Positions 56,901 to 64,000 of a stretch of 64,000 bases of DNA are shown one piece after another (within the stretch, counting starts at the first letter, position 1; the number at the start of each line of letters is the position of its first letter). The notes under the pieces were generated by a model. The model worked only from the letters and a program-made list of their open reading frames with translations, made no database searches and was not told the DNA's origin. The stretch covers positions 74,170,771 to 74,234,770 of the forward strand of contig OY755039.1 of assembly GCA_963576565.1 (NCBI GenBank), written 5' to 3'. Origin of the DNA: Aspidapion aeneum (lineage: Eukaryota > Arthropoda > Insecta > Coleoptera > Brentidae). The translations under genes were made by a program, and so were the position numbers.

Positions 56901-58720
56901 TAGGTGTTGGGTGTGTTTTGTTGGCTTATGAGTCCGACGCAGCTTGATGTTTTACTTTCTAGCCTCCCAAAAATTATGGTCTCACTGTTACCGACTAGTC
57001 TTGTTGTGCATACTGCCACCACCTTTATTGGTTCTTTATTGATGTGACCATTTGACAAAATGAACTCTTCGTTCCCAAATCTTAGGGTATTAAGTTTATT
57101 ATCAAACGCAAATCCATGTTTACTTATCAGGTCCATTCCTAAAATAAATTCGTCTTCTATGTCTGCAACTAATACCGAGTGACGAATCTTCAACCTCCCC
57201 AGCTGTAGGTCTATGTCTGTCTGCCCCAACACGTCGGCGGATTCTCCAGTCACAGTCTTAAGTGTTATTTTCTTTTCTGTTGGTCGAATTTTATATCTCG
57301 TTGCAATTTTGAACTTAAGCAATGATATGGCAGCACCAGTGTCTACTGTTATATTAACTTTTCTTCCATTAATAAGTCCGTCGATATTAAGACTGTCAGC
57401 AGTATGTTTTAAGCTCTTGATAGAGTAAATTTTGGGGGCTAAATTCCCATTAGCCAACACCCGCCCCTCTGCGTTGACTAGTTTTAGTTTTTTCTGATCT
57501 CTTCTTCGGTACTCTGTCCCACTAGATGGTGAGCGAGACCTCATTTGGACACGACAATCGCGTTGAATATGCCCTGTACGTCCGCATCTGAAACACTTTA
57601 CATTTGGAGGGGATCGTCTACTTTCTTTCAAAGAATCAATCTTCTCTATCAGTGACTGAAACAGTTGGTTTAGCGTTTTTAAGTTGACCTCCTCTCCAGT
57701 GCTCATTTCTTCTCCCTCCTGAATTGAAACAGCTCTTACTTTTGGCCTGGAGATATTATTTGATGATTCAATTTCAAGGGCTCGAATCAACACTTCACTG
57801 CTGTTATGGAAGCGTTCTCGACGAAGTAACTTTGCTAAGTCCGTGTCTCGCAAGCCGTTAATAAAGCGATCTACCGTAAAGGGATCTCTGTAATTTTCTG
57901 GCATATCTGGGTAAGCCAAGTACATCAGCCTCCTGATATCCGCTTCATACTCTTGTAATGACTCCCCTGCTCTTTGTTGGCGAATATTTAATTCTGACCA
58001 ATGCAAATTTCGTAAATGTTCATCTCCATATCTTCTTTCTAAAGCTGCCACTAAAGCATTGTAACTCTGTTTTTGTTCCGCTGGAATAGACCGTAAAAGT
58101 CCAAGAGCAGGTTCTCGTAGAGCTACTAACAAAGCTCTAGCTTTTTCGTCATCGTTCCAACTATTTGCAGCGGCGGCAGCTTCAAATTGTTGTTTGTAGG
58201 TAGACCAGGAAGACGTACCATCAAAATTTGGAGGCTTAATGTTTTGGTTGGAATTCACAACATATCCCTGAGTTTTTATTTTGTTGTGTTCTTTCTGAAG
58301 CTGTATAAACTGCTTTGACATGTCCTGGAATTTTTCTTCCATGGTTTGAAAAACTTCTTCCCTAACATTCTGTAGTTTGGTCTCCACTTTTTCTTCAACA
58401 TTCTGCAATTTGTTTTGCACCTTTTCTTCTACATTCTGCATTCTTTGAGTTATTTCTTCCTTAAGACCTTCTGTTGCTACCTTAAATTCTCCTCTCAGCT
58501 GTTCGGAGTTGCTCTTTATTTGGTCGAAGTTTTCTTGCATACCATCTAATCTTTCTTCAAATGTCCGTCTCATATCGTTTTGGTTTTGTGCAATGGTCTG
58601 ATTCATGTCATCCATGGTGTGTTTCATATCGCCCTGGTTTTGAGCTATTTGAGCTGCTAGAGCCTGCATCATTTTAGTTAAATCTTCCATCTTGGCCGAT
58701 CTTTGTCTAGTAAGCATCAA
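53903..58720 (-). CDS. Ty3/Gypsy gag-pol polyprotein, open over 1605 codons
   Basis: Single fused frame. N-terminal coiled-coil region (about residues 10-150, heptad-like Q/E/N-rich stretches). Gag capsid-like part with SWSTYKQQFEAAA and an LLRSIPAEQKQSYNAL-type region (about 170-300). CCHC knuckle CFRCGRTGHIQRDC near 375. Protease DTGAAISLL near 459. Reverse transcriptase with DLKSGYWQV and catalytic YLDD near 872. RNase H with DTDASNDGIG near 1018. H2C2 zinc finger near 1254. Integrase core: Asp in IDVAGPF near 1322, Asp in HSDQGRNFES near 1382, Glu in VERFNKTIEEH near 1419. The first ATG encodes MMLTRQRS; a second, in-frame ATG follows immediately. No stop or frameshift interrupts it, and no envelope-like frame follows. 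Confidence 0.96.
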   Translation of the reverse strand: MMLTRQRSAKMEDLTKMMQALAAQIAQNQGDMKHTMDDMNQTIAQNQNDMRRTFEERLDGMQENFDQIKSNSEQLRGEFKVATEGLKEEITQRMQNVEEKVQNKLQNVEEKVETKLQNVREEVFQTMEEKFQDMSKQFIQLQKEHNKIKTQGYVVNSNQNIKPPNFDGTSSWSTYKQQFEAAAAANSWNDDEKARALLVALREPALGLLRSIPAEQKQSYNALVAALERRYGDEHLRNLHWSELNIRQQRAGESLQEYEADIRRLMYLAYPDMPENYRDPFTVDRFINGLRDTDLAKLLRRERFHNSSEVLIRALEIESSNNISRPKVRAVSIQEGEEMSTGEEVNLKTLNQLFQSLIEKIDSLKESRRSPPNVKCFRCGRTGHIQRDCRVQMRSRSPSSGTEYRRRDQKKLKLVNAEGRVLANGNLAPKIYSIKSLKHTADSLNIDGLINGRKVNITVDTGAAISLLKFKIATRYKIRPTEKKITLKTVTGESADVLGQTDIDLQLGRLKIRHSVLVADIEDEFILGMDLISKHGFAFDNKLNTLRFGNEEFILSNGHINKEPIKVVAVCTTRLVGNSETIIFGRLESKTSSCVGLISQQNTPNTYLVAKSLVKTDKDIPIRVANIFPNSVKINKGEVVALFEPVQKVTRCEEPTSEDTSKLPMEVLQQFESTWQHLTPEEFCKAREFIEEQSNIFETRSSSGRTNLIQHAINTGDAQPIRQPPRRLPMAKQEEVHNLINKMLSDGVIEESSSPWSSPVVLVTKKDGSTRFCVDYRKLNDVTKKDSYPLPRIDDTLTTLAGSYWFSTLDLKSGYWQVGIFERDKEKTAFSAGSGLYQFNVMPFGLCNAPATFERLMEVVLRGLTWKTCLVYLDDVIVMGKSFQEHLDNLREVFSRIRNANLKLNSKKCFLFQEKVEFLGHVVSREGIHTDEKKLQAIKEWPQPRDKHELRSFLGLCTYYRRFVEGFAKIASPLHRLTEDKASYKWNTECDQAFRRLKAALCSSPILAYPIPKGKFILDTDASNDGIGAVLSQVQDGEEMVIEFFSKKLSKPERNYCVTRKELLAIVKSVDHFHKYLYGKEFLIRTDHAALQWLMKMKQPEGQVARWIEKLQQYHYQIKHRAGRVHNNADALSRRPCPEDCKHCRKIDQKEGITYVRQIKLEPDEEWMSASIRTTQLNDKDVGPILRLKEENKPRPSWQDIANQGVILKSLWAQWDSLIVEENILKRAWESADGFTVVNQVVVPRSMVDNIMAECHGGKSGAHLGINKTMDKIRNRFYWVNYFQDVKNWCRRCSTCAASQGPKTRSRGQMKQYNVGLPFERIAIDVAGPFPETIKGNKYILVVMDYFSKWPEVFALPNQEATTVAEVLVNDVFSRFGIPLELHSDQGRNFESKLFQNLCDLLGIHKTRTTALHPQSDGMVERFNKTIEEHLCKVVDEHQTDWDQYIPLFLMAYRTAIHNTTGATPSSILFGRELRLPCDIMFGSPEEEHLEINDYVERLRQKLHYIHEVVRERIEIASDRMKARYDLKANSSGFKENDQVWLYNPQRKKGRSPKLTPPWEGPYKVVKRINDVVYRIQKSPKSKMKVVHLDRLKPYLRNVDRGDQT

Positions 58721-59800
58721 CTTCCTGATAAATCACTTAAAACGTCTATTTTAGGGCTATAAAGCGAATGTCGAAGTCGGTTTTTCAATATCTCTTCCAA
58801 TTCTTAAATAGAACCTAATGGAATGTTCTGGAATATACTGGTAAATGCTACTCTTTCTGCTACTAGGCAAATGTAGAAGTCACTTTTTGATTATCTCTTT
58901 TGGTTCTCGAATAGACCGTCGTAGAATGTTATGGAATATTCTAGCAATAATTTCTAATTCTTACTTTTAAAATAACTAAGCTACTGTCGAAGTCGGTATT
59001 TGTATATCTCTTCTAGTTTTTGAATAGAACGTCGTAGAATGTTATGGAATCTTCTAGAAATTCTTTTTAGTTCTTACTTTTGAAATTACTAAGCTAATGT
59101 CGAAGTCTCTTTTTGGATATTTCTTCTGGTTTTCGAATAGAGCGTCGTAGAAAGTGATGGAATGTTCTAGAAATTCTTTCTGATTCTTACTTTTAAAATT
59201 ACTAATCTAATGTCGAAGTCGGTATTTGTATATCTCTTCTAGTTTTTGAATAGAACGTCGTAGAATGTTATGGAATCTTCTAGAAATTCTTTTTAGTCCT
59301 TACTTTTGAAATTACTAAGCTAATGTCGAAGTCTCTTTTTGGATATTTCTTCTGGTTTTCGAATAGAGCGTCGTAGAAAGTGATGGAATGTTCTAGAAAT
59401 TCTTTCTGATTCTTACTTTTAAAATTACTAATCTAATGTCGAAGTCGGTATTTGTATATCTCTTCTAGTTTTTGAATAGAACGACGTAGAATGTTATAGA
59501 ATATTCTAGAAAATCTCTCTAATTATCAATTTTTGGACTGTAAAGTTAATGTCGAAGTCGGTTCTTAAATATCTCTTTTAGTTTTTGAATAAAACAATAT
59601 CGAACTTCTTCGAATATTCTGGAAAAATCACTTACTGTTTTTCTGTCCAATTGTCCTATCCGGTGGTAATATGTAAGGGTAGTCTTTGCACTATTCAGTT
59701 CCGAATATTCTGGCAAAATCACTCACTGTTTTTCTTTTTAATTGTCCTAGCCGGTGGTACTGTGTAAGGATAGTATTTGCACTATTTATTTCTTTTAATC
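58721..59800 (-). other. Untranslated leader of the Gypsy element
   Basis: About 1.1 kb between primer-binding site and gag, mostly a tandem array (58760-59600). A second small repeat follows (gaatattctgg(c/a)aaaatcac at about 59610 and 59704). Confidence 0.75.
58760..59600. repeat. ~113-bp tandem array in the Gypsy leader, eight units
   Basis: gtcgaagtc recurs at about 58770, 58986, 59099, 59212, 59325, 59438 and 59551, with a variant at 58872; the period is 113 over the regular part. Alternate units are more alike, giving a 226-bp higher-order pattern. Confidence 0.9.
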
Positions 59801-59816
59801 CCACTTCTGACACCAA
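59801..59816 (-). other. Primer-binding site of the Gypsy element
   Basis: The minus strand reads TGGTGTCAGAAGTGGG one base inside the 5' LTR. It looks complementary to a tRNA-Leu 3' end (from memory). Confidence 0.75.
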
Positions 59817-59817
59817 T

Positions 59818-60236
59818 TGTTACGGGTTCACAACGACAAATTAAAAACTCGCAATTGTTGAAAACGATACGTCAATTTATTTCCACAAATTATGTACAAA
59901 AACACGCACTCCAACTTACTAATAATTCACCACTATAATCGGTCTATTAACTTCGTGTTAAGAGCTCACGATCACTTCAGTATGTTATCTGTGACTGACT
60001 GACTGATGCACGACGTCCGGCCTTATATATGAGGGCTGCCCACTATTCTAGAACCCTTCCATCCTTGTTCGATTCGCAATCATTCCAGCCCTTTTCTAGA
60101 CTTCCGCATACCAGTTTGTCACAGATAACGCAACTAAACCTAGATTAAGAATACAACCATAAAATACATCAACCTAATACTACACTAAACCTAAATAAAT
60201 TCTAACTATAACATTTAAATACTTAAATTTGTAACA
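59818..60236 (-). repeat. 5' LTR of the Gypsy element
   Basis: 419 bp, identical by eye to 53472-53890 at a constant offset of 6346. Confidence 0.95.
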
Positions 60237-60240
60237 ATAT

Positions 60241-61080
60241 TATTAGAAACAAGTCTCTAGGCAGACATAGAGACCATGTATGTATAACATATTCAAAAAA
60301 ATTAGACCCCACAAGCGTGGTTAAATAAAAATAAACGATTTTCGACAAAACATGGTGACGGGCCATTGAGTTGTATAACGCCCTAAAAGGGCGTTAGAGA
60401 CGGAAAGACAAGGCATTTTTTATTGACCCTATCCAATTTGGTTCCTATGGGCGGGTATTTCTTTTACAATAAAAACAGAGATAGACATTATTGAACATGT
60501 GAAACGGACAAAGATAGGGTGATTTTGCATGCTAATAATACCCTAGATAATATATGGGTACTTTTTTCTCTTTCACACTGACGGCATAAGTGCGACAGAA
60601 AAGCACCTGGCTACCTTTAATCCACCTGCCGTATTTTGAGTGATTCTACCTGCTAGTCGGTTTATACAGGGAAAACTGATAGACAATGTTGTCTAAGTAC
60701 GGAAATGAATTTTTTTGAATTTTGTGCGGGAATATTACAAAAAGAAATCTTAAAACGTTTAAAAACAAGTTTAGAAGTAACTATTTGAGTTCAAACATGG
60801 TCCAAAATTGTTTTTTGTGCAAAAGAAGAAAAAAAATCCATAAAAAATTTCATGGGTAAGTCGTCTTGACGGATAGTTTTACGAGAAAGTTCAGTAGCGT
60901 CACGATAGATAGTTTTTTCTGCGACCGTGCGATTTTACCCTCACACATTTTGATTCAGAAAGTGTCACTTCCCCGCACTTTTTTTTGCATTGCACGAAAA
61001 TTAACAAAAAGTATTTGATTTTCTTAAAAATGTTTTTTTTTTAAATGCTTACATACCGATTTTTATCCAGTTGTTTTTGT
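60241..61080. other. Repeat-derived flank, no gene
   Basis: Begins with the continuation of the MITE interrupted by the Gypsy element. A small perfect hairpin (aacgccc taaaa gggcgtt) lies near 60379-60397. Nothing else is recognised. Confidence 0.5.
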
Positions 61081-61138
61081 TTTTTCGAACCAAACTTTTG
61101 ACATGTCACGGTCGAGTTTCATACATCTTGATGAATTG

Positions 61139-61413
61139 GTGGGTGTGCTTTCGGGCTGTTCGGCCGTCGTCGTTGGAAATTCGTTCTCGACGTTTCGCCA
61201 TCTCGAGTGGATGGCATCTTCAGGAGATGTTGACTGTTTGTCGGCTTCTCGAAGACTGGTCTTCGAGAAGCCGACAAACAGTCAACATCTCCTGAAGATG
61301 CCATCCACTCGAGATGGCGAAACGTCGAGAACGAATTTCCAACGACGACGGCCGAACAGCCCGAAAGCACACCCACCATTGGACGATGGCCGCGAAAGCC
61401 TTTCACAATTTGT
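61139..61413. mobile_element. Palindromic mini-Penelope-like insertion with 14-bp target duplication
   Basis: The arms 61137-61256 and 61259-61378 are perfect 120-bp inverses around TG. A tail of about 35 bases lies to the right. atcttgatgaattg flanks both sides (61125-61138, 61414-61427). Each arm carries cctgaagatgccatc...gatggcgaaacgtcg, a stem-loop typical of Penelope-like terminal repeats. The layout (two inverted arms plus one tail) parallels the larger Penelope-like element at 31232-33156. The ORFs read on both strands are a consequence of the palindrome and not genes. Confidence 0.75.
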
Positions 61414-61439
61414 ATCTTGATGAATTGTTACACACACTG

Positions 61440-61944
61440 ATCTATGTTTTTATAAATTTCGATAAATTTAATGTTTTTTGCGGACTTTACAGTAATTTTA
61501 AGTTAAATTTTGGTCTTTCATCGCGAAAGTATATATTTATTATTATATGACCACCGCGACCGGTCTACAAGCCGGTATTATATGTGCATGTCCTTCTAAT
61601 GTCATTTGACCATCATGCTGTCTTACTTAATAAGGTCACTTAGTTTAATTAATAATTTTGTCCTACATAATATAAAAGAAGAATAGAAACCAACAAAAAA
61701 TTTGTGACACTTCGATTACCGATTTTCTTTGATTGCGATGGATTAGGGTGACCAGATTACGGTTGATTAGGGTGCCCAGAGTGCGGAAAAAAAGATTTTG
61801 AAAAATTTCCCTAAAAAAATTTGAAGACCAAACGCTCAATGTTTATGGTCGCATACACTAATCCTAACTCGATTTCCGACGATTATGGACAACGGTTACC
61901 CCCTGGACATAAACCTAACAACTTTTACTATATTTATTAACAAC
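61440..61944. other. AT-rich spacer, no supported feature
   Basis: Contains a local duplication (gattagggtgaccagattacgg and gattagggtgcccagagtgcgg near 61742-61785). No gene is seen. Confidence 0.5.
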
Positions 61945-62605
61945 TAGGTAGGTTAGGTTTGGTAAGGTTGGGTTAGGTTGGGTTAGGTTAGGTTGGGTTA
62001 GGTTGGGTTAGGTTTGGTTAGGTTGGGTTAGGTTGGGTTAGGTTAGGTTGGGTTGGGTTAGGTTGGGTTAGGTTAAGTTAGGTTGGGTTAGGTGGGTTAA
62101 GTTGGTTCAGTTTGATTATGTTCGGTTAGATTCCGCTAGGATTGTTTAGGTTAGGTTTAGCTATATTCGGTTAGGTTCGGTTTAGTTTAACCAAATCGAA
62201 CCGAACCAAACCGAATCTAACGGTTCGGTTTGGTTTGGTTTGGTTGGTTCGACTCGGTTCGGTTCGGTTTGGTTCGGGTAGGTTTGGTTCAGTTTGATTA
62301 GGTTTGGCTAGGTTTAATTTGTTTTGGTTCGGTTCAGCCAGATTCGGTCTGGTTTGGTTCGGTTCGTTTCGTTTCGAATCGGTTCGGTTAGGTTCAGTTT
62401 TCTTCGGCTAGGTTTGGTTCAGTTTGATTATGTTTGGTTAGGTTCCGCTAGGTTCAGTTTGTTTCGGTTAGGTTTAGCTACATTCAGTTAGGTACGGTTT
62501 AGTTTAACCAAATCGAACCGAACCAAACCGAACCGTTAGATTCGGTTTGATTTGGTTCATTTCGATACGGATCGGTTTAGTTTGGTTTTGTTCGGTTAGA
62601 CCTTC
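61945..62605. repeat. Degenerate TTAGG/TTGGG/TTCGG repeat tract
   Basis: It starts as dense GGTTAGGTT/GGGTTAGGTT units (61945-62130) and grades into GGTTCGGTTT-type sequence. The block with tttaaccaaatcgaaccgaa occurs twice (about 62186 and 62492), so the right half is itself a roughly 306-bp duplication containing inverted arms. Confidence 0.85.
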
Positions 62606-63088
62606 GATAAATTTAAAAAAAGTAAATAATTATTATTTTTTAGTGTTTTAAGGAATAAAAATTGATATAATGTTCAATTAAACTAATTTTTAATTGTAAA
62701 AATGTAGGAATCATAATTTTCTTGATTTTGTTTTGAATTTCATGCTTTTTTAAAAATTGTGCATTTTCATAAAAGGACCAAAAAAACTGACCCGATTTCG
62801 ATCAGTGACCTTAGTTATTTCACGTTTTTGTTAACAGCTGATAGACGTCAGGGACCGTTTTGTTTCAGTTTGAAATAAGAAAATGCTTCTTTGTTAGCAA
62901 TTTGTATGGGTTTTAATGCGGTTTTAAGAACTTTTCAATTTCAATTTTTTTAACAAAATCAACGATTTTCCGCAATTTTTTTTTAGAAATCACTATAAAA
63001 TGGTCTAAAATTATCATTTTTCAAAAAACTTAGTAGTTTTAAGAAAGGTGGTAAAACGTTCCAGACCCCTGAAATGTGTTGCAGTCTA
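62606..63088. other. AT-rich spacer, no supported feature
   Basis: Nothing recognised on either strand. Confidence 0.5.
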
Positions 63089-63517
63089 GGACAACTGGGC
63101 GCCGCCAACTCGGCGCCACCAACTGGGCGGCAGGCCAACTGGGCGCCGGGCCAACTGGACGCCGAGCCAACTGGGCGCCGGACTAAAATATTTTTTCTTG
63201 ATAAAATGTGCAGATGAAAAACAAACTTAAAAAAATTAAAATGGCGGATCCAAAATGGCGGACTTTCTTATTTATGCATCGATATGTATCGAATATGGAG
63301 CTTGGCGGTGTTTCAAGTCGCAGAACACTACACCTACCAAATTTCAACACTCGACTTAATAGATGTGAAATTTTTGTATAAATAACATATTATTTTGTTT
63401 TTTATCTGCACATTTTATCGAAAAAAAATAGTCCGGCGCTGAGTTGGCCCGGCGCCCATTAGGCCCGGCGTGGCGCCCTGTTAGCGGCGCCGAGTTGGCC
63501 CGGCGCCCAGTTGTCCC
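63089..63517. mobile_element. Foldback element with GGCGCC-rich tandem ends
   Basis: The left end repeats variants of ccaactgggcgccggg about five times. The right end is its inverse (cggcgcccagttggcc variants). Inside these, gataaaatgtgcagat on the left and its inverse atctgcacattttatc on the right extend the arms to roughly 130 bp. Target duplication not determined. Confidence 0.75.
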
Positions 63518-64000
63518 ATTCCGAAATTTTTAGTTCCGAAATTTCATCTGACTCGAGCATAACTTGTAGTCCACCCAAGAAGAGAAGAGTTGAAGAAGAC
63601 CCTTGTTCAAAGAAAGAAAATATTTTACCTGGAAGGTACAACATTTGTAAAGTTCTAAGATGAAAACAATAATTTTAATACATCCACTGCACTTAGCATG
63701 CTTAAAAATTCTTTTTACTCTTTTTTTTTACTGAAGAGAATTTTGTAAACACAGTATACACAAGTAAGTATTCATGAATTATTTATTATTCAAACAGAAA
63801 ATTGTTGATAAAAAAATTCTAGTGGAATTCAAAATTTTTATTTTGCGCCGCCACTGCCCTTTTTTATCCAAGACAAGCAAATAGAATATTTTTGCGATGT
63901 TGCATGTGTCCGGACTCACCAAACCGAAATTCTATTTTCATCCCTATCTTTCTTGCTTGTATTTGGTCAATTGCGATAAAAGCTTGATATAATGGCAATT
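63518..64000. other. Right end of window, no supported feature
   Basis: AT-rich. A 61-codon minus-strand ORF overlaps the end of the foldback element and is not supported. Confidence 0.5.

Larger units (their letters stand above)
53472..60236 (-). mobile_element. Complete Ty3/Gypsy LTR retrotransposon, probably young
   Basis: The two 419-bp LTRs (53472-53890 and 59818-60236) look identical by eye over their whole length. Both start TGTTAC and end GTAACA. atat flanks both ends (53468-53471, 60237-60240). Primer-binding site, polypurine tract and an uninterrupted gag-pol frame are all present, so nothing visible prevents autonomous activity. Confidence 0.95.

Noticed and set aside
61292..61327. 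Calling the stem-loop a true hammerhead ribozyme
   Set aside because: Core words fit, but stems I and III could not be closed by eye, so it is kept only as a hypothesis in the findings.
61103..61420. ORFs of about 100 codons with the same peptide on both strands
   Set aside because: A direct consequence of the perfect palindrome.
63838..63858. gcgccgccactg as a hAT right end
   Set aside because: No matching left end or 8-bp duplication is visible in the window.

Overview
This window is eukaryotic, AT-rich and dominated by transposable elements. It is most likely from an insect, and I favour a beetle. The reasons are an insect-type His/Lys-rich secreted protein gene (DUF4779-like), TTAGG-type degenerate repeats, and an insect mix of BEL/Pao, Ty3/Gypsy, Penelope, RTE, jockey-like, hAT and MITE elements. 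The species call is inference. Only two host genes can be supported. One is a plus-strand deoxycytidylate (dCMP) deaminase gene, with three coding exons at 20952-21083, 21587-21800 and 30022-30196. The other is a minus-strand multi-exon gene, with exons at 49243-49407, 48753-48889, 43647-43811, 41770-41947 and 36549-37552. Both lack their 5' exons here, and their introns are stuffed with nested mobile elements.

Layout. 1-7516: a nearly complete minus-strand BEL/Pao element whose LTRs look identical, with one late frameshift. 7517-19650: about 12 kb of low-complexity, pyrimidine-rich (plus strand) DNA built from seven unrelated tandem-repeat families, with one 94-codon ORF near its right end. 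19981-20228: a GC-richer stretch that on the minus strand has a TATA box and a perfect splice donor. 20952-30196: dCMP deaminase, whose 8.2-kb last intron holds a possible large hAT (23470-29179). Inside it lie a smaller hAT with a pogo-like MITE in it, a broken RTE LINE, a jockey/CR1-like LINE fragment and a MITE that carries 30 bp matching that LINE. 30461-33545: a minus-strand LINE split by a Penelope-like element with a 12-bp target duplication. 33767-35365: an 820-bp tandem duplication.

36549-49407: the His/Lys-rich gene. Its introns hold a foldback MITE, an RNase H-bearing LINE remnant, a duplication of one exon's splice donor, a possible SINE, an RTE remnant and a 5'-truncated LINE with a 10-bp target duplication. 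49560-53470: minisatellites, hairpins and decayed repeats. 53472-60236: a complete Ty3/Gypsy element with an open 1605-codon gag-pol and LTRs that look identical. 61125-61427: a perfect 242-bp palindrome flanked by a 14-bp target duplication, which resembles a miniature Penelope terminal-repeat insertion. 61945-62605: TTAGG/TTCGG-like repeats. 63089-63517: a foldback element with GGCGCC-rich ends.

The best candidates for something undescribed are the 12-kb strand-asymmetric array block with its possible minus-strand promoter and spliced small ORF, and the pair of palindromic Penelope-type insertions. The latter share a stem-loop (CTGANGA-like, stem, GAAACGTCG) that resembles part of a hammerhead ribozyme core. 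All identity statements are by eye; no alignments or searches were run.
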